From a virus: DNA of 32,289 nt. The stretch covers positions 1 through 32,289 of IMG/VR virus record IMGVR_UViG_3300006802_000305; one strand, given 5' to 3'. A model generated the notes under the pieces. That model did no database searches, was not told the origin of the DNA, and saw only the letters and a program-made list of their open reading frames with translations. Positions 20,589-29,919 of the stretch are shown piece after piece. Numbering within the stretch: position 1 is the stretch's first letter; the number at the start of each line of letters is the position of its first letter. Made by a program: the position numbers and the translations under genes.

Positions 20589-22693
20589 CTCGCAGATGGA
20601 ATGGCAAGGCACTCATTGACGAGGTTGCGGCACGTACTTGGTCTGCTAACGATACGACGTTTAGAGAACGTTTAATTGAATGGTCTAATCAAATTCAAAA
20701 CGATCTATCATCAGAGATTCCTGTAGATTACTACAAATTTAGACTTAAAAAACAGCTCCCCACTAACCAGGAGTTAATAAGTCTTAATGTAGAAAAACCG
20801 TCTGCCCCTTCAGTTGATTACGCTACTACAACGGCGACAATCAGCTATAACAGCACAACATCGGGCAATTTTGTATCTAACAGCAATATAGTTTATGGCG
20901 CATCTTCGGCCACACTTGCCACGACTTCATCGAATGCCAACGAGACATTTTACGCCAATTTTACAAGTAGTATTGATGGCTGGAGAGGTGCTGGCACTTT
21001 AACTGGCACATCGGTAAATGGTGCTACAATATCAAACGGGGTACTTGATCTAACTGGTGGCACTAACAAATATGTGTCTTATAATGCCGATGGTAATGCC
21101 GACTCTCAGCAAACGCTTACGGTTGAATTTGACGTCACTCCCAACTACACAGGGACGCCAGCATCCAACCAATTCTTTTTTAATATACGGAAAAACTCGA
21201 CATCATTGCATAACATGATAGACGTTCAACACAACGCGACGTCGGGTATCTTTGTAACTGCTTACAATAGTTCAGCGGCATTGGTATTCTCAACCAACTT
21301 AGGGGCGTGGGCACCTACCAGTGGCACAACCTATTCTTTCTCCCTAAATGTCGATGCCACTACAGGCTCGACTAAATTGTTTATTGATGGGACGCAGTTT
21401 GGCTCAACAATCGTCAGTACGTGGACTCGAGATTCAAATATTGAATATTTTGCACTCGGCGTTTCTTCGGCCAAAAACGAAACGCCTAATTTTTCATTGA
21501 ACGATTTCAGGGTGTTTTCAACCGTTCAGCGAACAACCACATATACTCCGGCAAGCTACGTGCCTGATTACAACGATGCCGAGCAGACAATTGAGGTTTC
21601 TACAGGGACGTCGATTGATGAGCTTTACACCTTTACTGCGGTAACTAACGAGCCAACCAATACTCAGATAGGGTTTATTTTAGACGTTGATGGGACTGAT
21701 AAATATTGGGATGGGAGCGCGTGGAGTGCATCAGATGGATCGCTGGCACAAAGTAACACGGCTGCCGTGATAAATACGAATGCCGCTGCTCTACTTTCCA
21801 CTACTGGAACGGTTAAGGTTATGGCCGTACTTTATAACACCAGCGAGGAAGATACTCCATCAATTACCAGTGTTACTTTGGGCGATATTGGGCTTGTAGA
21901 TGGTACGACATACAAAATCTATGCGACGTTCGTAATTTACGACGAGGACATGGAAAACTATATTGAGTCAGAGCTAGGGACAGCATCAGCTGCAATTGTG
22001 GCCGATCTTACCGACCAGGATATTAGTGTTACCAGCATTGATACTTATGATGGCGATGCGACCGTGGCCCCAGCAAATATCTACCGCAGAATTTATATGG
22101 CGAAACTTACATCGGGCGAAACGGCTTATGGAGAACCTCTTTTTGTTGCCGAAATACAAGACAATAGCACCACAACCTACACAATTACCGCAGACACCAC
22201 ATCGACAATTACTCCACCGTCTGATTCAGAGATAGATCAAATTTCTAGCGATCACCCTTTCTTCGTTTCAGGCAATAGATGGTTGAGTAAAGTTGATATG
22301 AATGCGCAGCGGAGATTTGACCCTGACAGCTCCACATCAACCTCGCCTTATGCTTACGACCATGTGGGCACTGATAAAATCAATCTTTACCCAAAACTCG
22401 CGACAACGGCGACGACTGCACAGCGAACACTTAGCTATTGGGTTTATCGCAGACCGCATGAGATTTTCTACGACGTAGATAGAGAAATAGATTTACCAAT
22501 AAGCGCCAAAAAAGCTCTCATCGAGGGTATTGTTTGGCTTGCTTACGAGTATAGAGATAGAGACAGAGCGCAGGAGAAGCTCAGAAATTACGAAGAGTTT
22601 AAGGCGCAGTTTAAAAACAAAATTAATCGCACCAGGGTAAGACCTGGCGTCGTTAGGGACGTATCAGGCGATACCTTTGGTATGGAGGTTTAA
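20585..22693 (+). CDS. Head-tail adaptor-like protein with LamG-type insertion
   Basis: 702 residues. Residues 1-~65 (WNGKALIDEVAARTWSANDT, FRERLIEWSNQIQNDLSSEI) and ~614-702 (LSYWVYRRPHEIFYDVDREI, then KKALIEGIVWLAYEYRDRDR) together look like a normal ~170-residue gp6/adaptor. Between them are inserted a LamG/concanavalin-like jelly roll (~119-310), a beta domain of the WDGSAW type (~335-440), and an Fn3-like module (~440-560). It would sit below the portal, with the inserts outside the virion neck for binding. Ends TAATG with the next gene. Confidence 0.7.
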   Translation: MTRRWNGKALIDEVAARTWSANDTTFRERLIEWSNQIQNDLSSEIPVDYYKFRLKKQLPTNQELISLNVEKPSAPSVDYATTTATISYNSTTSGNFVSNSNIVYGASSATLATTSSNANETFYANFTSSIDGWRGAGTLTGTSVNGATISNGVLDLTGGTNKYVSYNADGNADSQQTLTVEFDVTPNYTGTPASNQFFFNIRKNSTSLHNMIDVQHNATSGIFVTAYNSSAALVFSTNLGAWAPTSGTTYSFSLNVDATTGSTKLFIDGTQFGSTIVSTWTRDSNIEYFALGVSSAKNETPNFSLNDFRVFSTVQRTTTYTPASYVPDYNDAEQTIEVSTGTSIDELYTFTAVTNEPTNTQIGFILDVDGTDKYWDGSAWSASDGSLAQSNTAAVINTNAAALLSTTGTVKVMAVLYNTSEEDTPSITSVTLGDIGLVDGTTYKIYATFVIYDEDMENYIESELGTASAAIVADLTDQDISVTSIDTYDGDATVAPANIYRRIYMAKLTSGETAYGEPLFVAEIQDNSTTTYTITADTTSTITPPSDSEIDQISSDHPFFVSGNRWLSKVDMNAQRRFDPDSSTSTSPYAYDHVGTDKINLYPKLATTATTAQRTLSYWVYRRPHEIFYDVDREIDLPISAKKALIEGIVWLAYEYRDRDRAQEKLRNYEEFKAQFKNKINRTRVRPGVVRDVSGDTFGMEV

Positions 22694-24576
22694 TGCCTCA
22701 ACATAGACGGGCAACCAAAAGATGGAAACGCTTTGATTATCCTGTGTCTTATCGGGAGAACGAAGAGGACGTCTTTAGAGATGCTAGAAACGTCTATTCT
22801 AACCAGGGTGTGTTAGAAACAAGAAACGGCGTGAGCCGTGACAACACAACCGCCTATAGTGGTGCCCCTCAGTCCCTTTCATTCTTTAAGGATAATTCAG
22901 AGAATCGCTATCTGTTGGTAAAAGATGGCACTATTCTTTATAAGCACAACACGTCGGGCGCGCACACCTCCATAAAGACAGGTTTAACCTCGGGTAATAA
23001 ACACCGTGGATTAACCATGAGCGACAGACATTTCATATCGTGCCACGGGGATGGTCTTTTTCAATACGATGGGACAACTGTAACCCAACTAGGACAAGCG
23101 GCTCCAGCGGCAGCGAGTGTGGCCGTAGCGGCGGGGGGATCACTAACAGATTCAACTTACGCCGTAGGTATAGCGTTTTATGATTCCACTAATGGCTTTG
23201 AGAGTAATGTGGCTGAGTCTTCCAATGTAACAACTTCGGGCGCTAATAAGACTATAGCAGTCACATCAATCCCTGGTACTGCGGCAAACGCCAACATTGA
23301 CACCGTATATATCTATCTTAAAGATGTCACAAATAACGGCTCTTATCTATTTATCGCCGAGATAAGTCTGGGGACAACGACATATAACATAACAGCAAAC
23401 GCAACCAGCACACAGACGCCAAAAACAACCTATAACGCCCCTAGGAGTGGTGGGGGTAAGTATATGGTCGCCTATGGGCAAAAGCTCGCTTACGCAGGCA
23501 ATTCCACCTTCCCTAGCGATGTGTTTGTATCTATTGCTAATGTACCCGATGCCTATGATCGTGCAGACGAATTAAATATGTCAGGTAATGGACCCATTAC
23601 AGGGCTTGGGGTTGGTTATTATAATGGAAGCGACCAAAGTCCTTACCTTTGCATGTTTAAGAAAAACTCAATTGAGATTTACACCGAAGTAACAGGATCG
23701 CCTGAGCAGATTTTAATTAGCTCCGAGATTGGTTGCATAGGCCACGACACCATTCAGTTAATTAATGGCGACGTCTATTTCATGTCAACCGCAGGATGGC
23801 ACCAGATAAGAAACGGCAGGCTAGTAAGGTCAAAAACTGGGTCGCTTGCCATCGACCAAGACCGGGTGTCGGACGTCTTTACAAGAGACGGCTATATATA
23901 CGAAATCAATAAGACAAACTACTCAAACTACTTTTCGGTGTATTACCCCACTCTAAGGCGATATTTAACTTTCATTTCGGAAGGATCGAATAGCTCAGTA
24001 AACAAGGCATACAACTTTGAATTAGATATCGGTGGTTTTAGGACGTACGCATGGGATTATCTTTCTTTTACATCAGGGGTGGCAGGCGAAGACGCGAACG
24101 GAGAAGACGTTATCTATCTGGCCGGAACGGGTGGCTATGTTTATACCCACTCCATTAATGAAACAGTCGGGACAGATGTTGATGCCGATGGAAACGCTGT
24201 GGCCATAGATGCATTCGCATTACTGTTTTGGATGAGTCATGATGACCTAGACGCTTCTGCTAATTTTGGACCGTTTATAGTCCGAGCATTAGAGTCAGAT
24301 ACCGCACTAACAGTCAAATGCTGGAAAGATTACGACCTACAGTCCCCAGTAAATCAAAGCTATGATTTTTCCCAAGCTGCCACAGGGTTCATTCTCGATA
24401 TTAGTCAGCTTGATATCGGGACTTTGGGTGACGGACGGACCGTCGTTACTTATAATGGAGAGATACATACCACGGCAACTTCGCTATTGATTGGATTTTA
24501 TAAAAGCGTGGCCGGCGAGAGTATGTCAATAATTGAAGCGCAGTTAGATTTTAGCAAAAATGGAAACAGGAATTAA
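22693..24576 (+). CDS. Tail propeller / DNA-stabilisation-like protein
   Basis: 627 residues with repeated beta-propeller blades: DVFRDARNVYSNQGVLETRN at the start, LSFFKDNSENRYLLVKDGTI, KYMVAYGQKLAYAGNSTFPS, IGCIGHDTIQLINGDVYFMS. This pattern is shared by P22 gp10-like stabilisation proteins and T7 gp12-like nozzles. It should form the hub or nozzle of a short tail after the adaptor. An Fn3-like insert (~150-250) resembles one in the adaptor. Start overlaps the adaptor stop. Confidence 0.8.
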   Translation: MPQHRRATKRWKRFDYPVSYRENEEDVFRDARNVYSNQGVLETRNGVSRDNTTAYSGAPQSLSFFKDNSENRYLLVKDGTILYKHNTSGAHTSIKTGLTSGNKHRGLTMSDRHFISCHGDGLFQYDGTTVTQLGQAAPAAASVAVAAGGSLTDSTYAVGIAFYDSTNGFESNVAESSNVTTSGANKTIAVTSIPGTAANANIDTVYIYLKDVTNNGSYLFIAEISLGTTTYNITANATSTQTPKTTYNAPRSGGGKYMVAYGQKLAYAGNSTFPSDVFVSIANVPDAYDRADELNMSGNGPITGLGVGYYNGSDQSPYLCMFKKNSIEIYTEVTGSPEQILISSEIGCIGHDTIQLINGDVYFMSTAGWHQIRNGRLVRSKTGSLAIDQDRVSDVFTRDGYIYEINKTNYSNYFSVYYPTLRRYLTFISEGSNSSVNKAYNFELDIGGFRTYAWDYLSFTSGVAGEDANGEDVIYLAGTGGYVYTHSINETVGTDVDADGNAVAIDAFALLFWMSHDDLDASANFGPFIVRALESDTALTVKCWKDYDLQSPVNQSYDFSQAATGFILDISQLDIGTLGDGRTVVTYNGEIHTTATSLLIGFYKSVAGESMSIIEAQLDFSKNGNRN

Positions 24577-24577
24577 T

Positions 24578-25675
24578 ATGAAAAGAGATGATTGGTATAA
24601 AGTAACAACGGCACTGCTTTTATTTTTGGCCCTGTTGGTTTTTGGCGACGCTTATGCTGGGACTTGTACGAGTATATCCAGGACAAATTATTCAGCCAAC
24701 CAGGTTTTAACATCAACATCGCTCAACTCTCAATTAAACACCGTCTATAATGCCGCCAACGCCCTCGATGCTGGTTGTCTTACTGATGGAACGCTGGAAC
24801 TTGCCGCGATTAATACGAGTGAGTGGGCGGTAGCTCTTAACTCTATCCGTGAAGGGTGTGAGGTTACACGATCGGACGCTGACACCTTATCGGTTGACCG
24901 CTGTTCTGCATCTGTTAACGGTGCATTTGTGGCCAAGTCATCAGCAACAACAGCAACATGGGGCTGTGAGGATTGTAGCGCTCAAGTTGTGGACACGACT
25001 TATTACATCTACATGAAGACAGGATCGACAGGTTCAACGCTCAACCTTTTGATATCTACCTCAGCGCCCAATGGCGATGGTTATGACGGGTCTGGTAATA
25101 GGATTCTCGCTAAATTTTACAACGATACGTCTGGCGATATTGACCAGTATTCTATCACGCAATGGAAATCAGGATCATTTGAAAACAAAATAACCGATTG
25201 GGCCACATATACACCAACAGTTTTCTCGGACACCACGCCACCGACAAAAGGGACAACAACAACAGATCAGGCATATTTTAGGCGTGTAGGACAGGATATT
25301 GAGGTGAGATATAAATATTTCGCTGGCACTGCCGGGGCCGGGAATGGCACAGGGACACTCTACTACATAGGTTTACCGGAAAGCATACAGCTAGACACAA
25401 CAAAATTAAACCTGGCCACGGGCACATATGGAGATAATAGGCTTTTTGGTGGGGGTTTCCTTAGCAATGGAACAAACTGTGACACGACGGCAGCAAGTAC
25501 GTTTGAATTTTATCCAATAGCAAAGGTGGCGACGGGTGTGACGGCTCAGTTTTTACAAAACGCAGCAGGAAACAGCTTTACTAATTGGGGGCCGGGATTA
25601 ACTTCTCACGCATTTGATGACGCTAATACTTGCTTCCAGTTAAATTTCAAAGCACCAGTAAAAGGATGGGATTAA
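24578..25675 (+). CDS. Tail/head fibre-like protein with signal peptide
   Basis: 365 residues from ATG 24578 (AGGA six bases upstream; ATG 24560 is an alternative). KRDDWYKVTTALLLFLALLV...GDAYA is a Sec signal peptide. Then NYSANQVLTSTSLNSQLNTV, AANALDAGCLTDGTLELAAI, the familiar N-terminal module of phage fibres, and a C-terminal domain beginning WATYTPTVFS with YFRRVGQDIEVRYKYFAGTA and LPESIQLDTTKL, also seen in fibres. Receptor binding is likely. Two Cys pairs could form disulfides. It is the third virion-type protein here with an export signal. Confidence 0.75.
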   Translation: MKRDDWYKVTTALLLFLALLVFGDAYAGTCTSISRTNYSANQVLTSTSLNSQLNTVYNAANALDAGCLTDGTLELAAINTSEWAVALNSIREGCEVTRSDADTLSVDRCSASVNGAFVAKSSATTATWGCEDCSAQVVDTTYYIYMKTGSTGSTLNLLISTSAPNGDGYDGSGNRILAKFYNDTSGDIDQYSITQWKSGSFENKITDWATYTPTVFSDTTPPTKGTTTTDQAYFRRVGQDIEVRYKYFAGTAGAGNGTGTLYYIGLPESIQLDTTKLNLATGTYGDNRLFGGGFLSNGTNCDTTAASTFEFYPIAKVATGVTAQFLQNAAGNSFTNWGPGLTSHAFDDANTCFQLNFKAPVKGWD

Positions 25676-25676
25676 T

Positions 25677-26348
25677 ATGGGATTCAGTAAAATTGCGAAA
25701 ATAGGACTAGGCGCTGCCACAGGCGGGGCCAGTTTGCTTGGGAAAGACCTTCTTTTGGGCAAAAAAGATATGGGCGAAGCCGGGAGATTTTTAGGCCTGG
25801 ACGCTTCATTGCAAGAGGTAACGGAAAAGGCACGCGGTGGGCAAGCTAAGGCCGCAACAATGTTCTCGGGCGAATTGGGAAAAATAGGCGCAATAGACTC
25901 CGAGCAACTGGCAAACCGTGAAATGGCAAGACGAATGAGGGCTGCGGATCAGTTAGGCGCTGACCTTAAGAGAAACATGGCGGCTCAGGTAGCACAGCGA
26001 GGGCTAGGTAAATCGGCCGTTGGCTTGTCTGCTATTCAAAGGGCAGATGAGAATGCCCTTAGAGGGAAGGCCGATATTGTAGCCGATCTTCCGTCGCTAA
26101 AATCACAATATACACAACAAAAACTAGGTCAAATAGGCGCAGCATCTGGTGGATTAAATCAGATATTACAGGCACAAGGCGCTCAAAGGTCTTACCTGGC
26201 CGGAAGACAAGGAATGGGCCGATCTGGCGGTCTGCTTGGTGTTGGTATGGCAGCGGGCGGGGCCTATATGGCACATCAAGGTGGGCGCGACCCAGGACAA
26301 GGTGCCCAGGCAGGAATGGGGCTAGGACGAATGACCGCAAACTTGTAA
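25677..26348 (+). CDS. Ejection/DNA-transfer protein (P22 gp7-like)
   Basis: 223 residues one base after the fibre stop. Gly/Ala-rich ends (IGLGAATGGASLLGKD at the start, GLLGVGMAAGGAYMAHQGG near the end) flank a helical, basic middle with AAQVAQRGLGKSAVGLSAIQ, a motif of P22 gp7-type ejection proteins. These proteins are packed in the virion and enter the host envelope to help DNA cross. First of three such proteins in a row. Confidence 0.7.
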   Translation: MGFSKIAKIGLGAATGGASLLGKDLLLGKKDMGEAGRFLGLDASLQEVTEKARGGQAKAATMFSGELGKIGAIDSEQLANREMARRMRAADQLGADLKRNMAAQVAQRGLGKSAVGLSAIQRADENALRGKADIVADLPSLKSQYTQQKLGQIGAASGGLNQILQAQGAQRSYLAGRQGMGRSGGLLGVGMAAGGAYMAHQGGRDPGQGAQAGMGLGRMTANL

Positions 26349-26363
26349 ACAGTATTCTCCATA

Positions 26364-26377
26364 GTGTAGAAATACAC
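26364..26377 (+). other. Small GNRA hairpin between ejection genes
   Basis: GTGTA-GAAA-TACAC in the 88-bp gap before the second ejection gene: five perfect pairs and a GAAA tetraloop, without a T-tract. Possibly an mRNA processing or stability element; no function is established. Confidence 0.3.
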
Positions 26378-26436
26378 CCAAATGGAAGGTAACATATTAA
26401 AAATAAAGCGGTATCTGGGAAATAAAAGGATTAAGT

Positions 26437-27528
26437 ATGGCACGGCAGATTATTAGGGACGAATACGCAAGCGGTGATCCAACAGCAAGGCAAAGAGCAT
26501 TTAACCAAGGTATGCAGATGCTTACAGGTGCCTCGTCTAATCTTTACAAGCAAGGAATTGAAAACGAAGAAAGAACAGCCAGACAAGCGGCGTTAGAGCG
26601 TCAACAGCAACAGCAAGACATGGCAACGGCGATGGATTTATCAAACCAATCAGGGATGGATATAACGGCTGACGATGTAAGACGTATTAGAAGCGGCGAA
26701 ACTGCCGCACCCGCTGAGGGTATGGGGCCAATGCCTCTCGGTTTATCAGACATCACTAGAGGCATTAGAGAGAAAAGCCAAGCGGCTCAATCTGCTGCGG
26801 AAAAGAAAGAGTTGAATAAGGAAGAAAGGGCGTTTAGGCGACAAAAAGAATTAAAACAGATGGATGCTGACTCTAGGAAACCCAAAGATGGAAAACCTAA
26901 ACAGTTATCGTCAGCCGAGGTTAGAAAGGTTCAGGAGGGCGAAGGGATACCAACGCTATTAAAGGATGTCGAGGATGTTTTAGCAACGTCATCGGATGTT
27001 TTAGGTCCTATCCAGGGGCGAATAGCAGGAATGAACCCCTATAACGAGAAGGCACAGGCCGTTCAGTCACAAATGAAAGCAGCATCGCAGGCGTTTGGGC
27101 GATTTATGGAAGGCGGCGTACTAAGGAAAGAAGACGAGGAAAAATATGCGAAAATGTTCCCAGGCCTATCTGATACACCTGAAACGGCTGCAAATAAACT
27201 GGCAATAGTTAAAAGAATGATGGAGCAAAAGCAAAAAGGCGACATAGACGCACTTTCAAAGGCCGGATATGATATAAGCCCATTTCTACAGCGGTCCAGT
27301 GTATCAGCACTTCCTGGTGTCGTTCAATCGCAAGCACCACTAAAGTCTGCGCCACAAGGATTTCAGCCGTTAGATGAATCTGGTATGGCCCAATTTCAAC
27401 CATCCCAACAGGTACAAATGCCGTTTGATGCGCAGGCATCACAGTCGCCATTGATGCAGGTTGATCCTAAAAAGGGACAGTTGCTTATGAACTTGCGAGA
27501 AAGAGCAAGAGCAGCGGGGCAAAGATAG
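26437..27528 (+). CDS. Ejection/internal virion protein
   Basis: 363 residues, AAGGA upstream. Helical, Gln/Ala/Lys-rich: RQIIRDEYASGDPTARQRAF, then RTARQAALERQQQQQDMATA. The middle contains SQAFGRFMEGGVLRKEDEEK and YAKMFPGLSDTPETAANKLA, a motif (GGxLRKxDEEKYxxMxPxxxDT) recurrent in internal proteins of podoviruses. It probably enters the periplasm with gp7-like and the next protein. Stop TAG is directly followed by the next ATG. Confidence 0.7.
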   Translation: MARQIIRDEYASGDPTARQRAFNQGMQMLTGASSNLYKQGIENEERTARQAALERQQQQQDMATAMDLSNQSGMDITADDVRRIRSGETAAPAEGMGPMPLGLSDITRGIREKSQAAQSAAEKKELNKEERAFRRQKELKQMDADSRKPKDGKPKQLSSAEVRKVQEGEGIPTLLKDVEDVLATSSDVLGPIQGRIAGMNPYNEKAQAVQSQMKAASQAFGRFMEGGVLRKEDEEKYAKMFPGLSDTPETAANKLAIVKRMMEQKQKGDIDALSKAGYDISPFLQRSSVSALPGVVQSQAPLKSAPQGFQPLDESGMAQFQPSQQVQMPFDAQASQSPLMQVDPKKGQLLMNLRERARAAGQR

Positions 27529-29499
27529 ATGGAGCCACTAACACCACAAGAGCTAAAACAATTAGAGCAACTTGAGGCAGAAGAGGCGGCACTGAAACCC
27601 CAACAAATGCAACCAGCACCGCTCTCTCAAGATGAGTTATTGCAACTTGAGGCACTAGAGGCCGAAGAAGCACAACTCGCTGGCACAGCACCAGAATCTG
27701 GCCCTACGACGGGAATCGATCCAAGAGAAGCAGAATTAGGCATTATGAGGCGCGCTCAGTACGCGCTAGAACCCTTAGAATCAAACAGGCGCGCATTCCT
27801 TATTGAAGAGTATGGCGCAGAAAACGTGATGCAGGATGAAAATGGAGATTTATTTGTCAGACAACAGGGAATGTTTCGCCCGGTCAATGAGCCGGGGTTT
27901 TCGGCGGCCGATGTTGCCAACTTTATTGGCGCAACACCTGAGATGCTTGGCGCTGGCGCTGGAGCGTTATTGGGGATGGGCGCTGGCTCTATTCCTAGTG
28001 CCATGGTCGGCGGCGCTGCCGGGTCTGCCTTAAGGCAAGGGGTATCTGCCGCAATAGGGACACCACAGGTTGCTGGATTAAAAGAGCGGGCGTTTGAAAC
28101 TGGCGTTTCCGCACTAACCTCTGGCGCTGGTGCTGGAGTTGGCAAAGTATTAAAGGGCGCAGGGAAGGGTGCTGTTGAGCAGATAAGCAAAAGGATACCA
28201 GGTTTCGCAAAATCAGAGATCGGTGAAAATATGGCCAAAATTGCTACCGAAGAGGGCGTCCCGGCTTTAACCCCGTCGCAAGTTGCAGGAGGCGACGACC
28301 TTATCGCCGAGAAAATTCTACAAGCAAGGCGGTTCTTTGGCAGGGGGCTAAGGCAACACACAAAAAAGCAAGTCGAAGCAATAAAGAAAAACCTATCAGA
28401 GGGGTTTGGTGAATTTGTTGAAACTGAAAGCGACAGCTTTGCTTCTGGGCTAAGAGTAAAAGACCTGGCAGAGAGAAATATTAAGACAATTAAAACGACA
28501 GCATCAAAACTGTACGACGAGATAGACAAAGAGGGCGCAGAAATACTTCTCCCCACAAGACCGTTGAGGCGTAGCCTCATTGATAAGTTTTCTCAAAAGG
28601 GATTTTTTAACAGCAGAGGAAAGGCGCTTCCATATAGTTCTAAAACAGGACTTACGCGCGATCAATACAAAAGAGTACAGAGTGTTTATGGCGGTATATT
28701 GGATGACATAAAAAACAGCGGCGATATGATTGATTTTAAAAGCGTCAACACAATGAGAAAGACTATTGATGCCAACATAAAAGAGGTTGGCAAAATGGAC
28801 GGCGGGGATATCCCACTGCTTGAATTGAGAAAGGATTTTATGGAGGGGGCCGAGCAGATGTTGAGCGGCAAATCTCCAGACCTTAGTAATAAATTTAAAG
28901 AGGCCAATTCTTTGTGGAAAAGCTATTTAGATAAATCCAATCTATACCGTAATTCAGGAGGAAAAGGTCTCGGCTTGGCAGAGATTGATAACGCCAGGGT
29001 TTTAAAACAAGCATTTTCAAACGCTAGAAGAGTGGAGCAGTTAAAAGAGGTTATCGGTGAAAATGCTACGAGAAGCGCGGGTGTTGCTTATATTAACGGG
29101 CTTTTGTCTAAAAACCTAGGTAAAGAAGGTTCGATAGGTGCTAGAACTCTATTGAATAAAATTACAGGTGAGAATACAGAGGCAATAAGGCGAGCAATAG
29201 GGCGCACGCAATACAAAAAACTGGTCAACAATTTAAAACTACTTGATCGCATTGGTGAGCCGATTAATCCGTCAAAAACCGCTATAACGCAATTAATGGC
29301 AGATATAAGCGTTAAAAACCTTGTGTCGGGTGTCGGTGACGTAGCACTGGCCAAGGCCAGAAATTTAAAACTAAAGGCTCCGCAGCTGGCAGATGAACTA
29401 TTGGAAAGTGTCCCCATGAGAAGTGCAGGCCTTGCTGGTCTGCTTGCCGATCCCAAGCAAAGAGAAATGAGCTACAAATCCAGGAGCCGCAAAAAATGA
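27529..29499 (+). CDS. Large internal virion/ejection protein
   Basis: 656 residues. The N-terminus has a near-duplicated segment: LTPQELKQLEQLEAEEAAL (4-22) and LSQDELLQLEALEAEEAQL (32-50). A Gly/Ala-rich membrane-active region follows (ATPEMLGAGAGALLGMGAGS, GSALRQGVSAAIGT, SGAGAGVGKVLKGAGKG), then ~450 helical basic residues ending RSRKK. This build matches large ejection proteins (gp16/gp20-like) that cross the cell envelope. Begins right after the previous stop, ends in an ATGA overlap with the lysis genes. A long open frame on the opposite strand is a shadow. Confidence 0.75.
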   Translation: MEPLTPQELKQLEQLEAEEAALKPQQMQPAPLSQDELLQLEALEAEEAQLAGTAPESGPTTGIDPREAELGIMRRAQYALEPLESNRRAFLIEEYGAENVMQDENGDLFVRQQGMFRPVNEPGFSAADVANFIGATPEMLGAGAGALLGMGAGSIPSAMVGGAAGSALRQGVSAAIGTPQVAGLKERAFETGVSALTSGAGAGVGKVLKGAGKGAVEQISKRIPGFAKSEIGENMAKIATEEGVPALTPSQVAGGDDLIAEKILQARRFFGRGLRQHTKKQVEAIKKNLSEGFGEFVETESDSFASGLRVKDLAERNIKTIKTTASKLYDEIDKEGAEILLPTRPLRRSLIDKFSQKGFFNSRGKALPYSSKTGLTRDQYKRVQSVYGGILDDIKNSGDMIDFKSVNTMRKTIDANIKEVGKMDGGDIPLLELRKDFMEGAEQMLSGKSPDLSNKFKEANSLWKSYLDKSNLYRNSGGKGLGLAEIDNARVLKQAFSNARRVEQLKEVIGENATRSAGVAYINGLLSKNLGKEGSIGARTLLNKITGENTEAIRRAIGRTQYKKLVNNLKLLDRIGEPINPSKTAITQLMADISVKNLVSGVGDVALAKARNLKLKAPQLADELLESVPMRSAGLAGLLADPKQREMSYKSRSRKK

Positions 29500-29735
29500 A
29501 ACACCTCGGCGCTATAATGATTTTGATAACAATTATAATCGTCCCAGCGCTGGGTTATACATTAAAAAAGGTTTCGGAGCATGGTGAGAAAATAGCCGTC
29601 AACACTAGTGAGATAGCCCATGGTGTACAATCTGTTAAGGGCATAAAGGATGATATCAAAGAGATGCGTAGCGACGTGAAGGATTTACTAAAGGCGCAGG
29701 GTGTGAAATCATCTTACGAAGAGAAGAGGGAGTAA
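29496..29735 (+). CDS. Small membrane protein, lysis-type
   Basis: 79 residues: an N-terminal transmembrane helix (AIMILITIIIVPALGYTLKK) then a heptad coiled coil (EKIAVNTSEIAHGVQSVKGI...). The form recalls XhlA-like or inner-spanin-like lysis proteins with the membrane helix first. ATGA overlap with the ejection gene, and TAATG overlap with the next. The exact lysis role cannot be fixed. Confidence 0.6.
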   Translation: MKHLGAIMILITIIIVPALGYTLKKVSEHGEKIAVNTSEIAHGVQSVKGIKDDIKEMRSDVKDLLKAQGVKSSYEEKRE

Positions 29736-29911
29736 TGCGCGAGATATTGCATAGGCTAAAAACCAAGTCTGCACTGGTAAAAATACTAGGGCTTATTATT
29801 GCACTAGCAGGCGGCGGTGTTTATATGCTCGGCGATTCCATGCAAGACGATATAGATGCAGGGTTAATGGTTTTGGATAAGGTAGAGCTTGGTAAGGCCA
29901 AGTTGAAATAG
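29735..29911 (+). CDS. Small membrane protein, holin-like
   Basis: 58 residues from ATG 29735, sharing its A with the previous TAA; GGGAG upstream. One hydrophobic span (LVKILGLIIALAGGGVYMLG) after a basic start (REILHRLKTKSA), then an amphipathic acidic/basic tail. A single-span holin or antiholin is possible. Sits between two other lysis-type membrane genes. Confidence 0.55.
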   Translation: MREILHRLKTKSALVKILGLIIALAGGGVYMLGDSMQDDIDAGLMVLDKVELGKAKLK

Positions 29912-29919
29912 GAGAGTTT

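Noticed and set aside
27756-28580. 274-codon leftward frame opposite the large ejection protein
   Set aside because: It is low-complexity (Ser/Pro/Ala) antisense to a Gly/Ala-rich coding region, lacks a ribosome-binding site and sits wholly within a well-supported gene.
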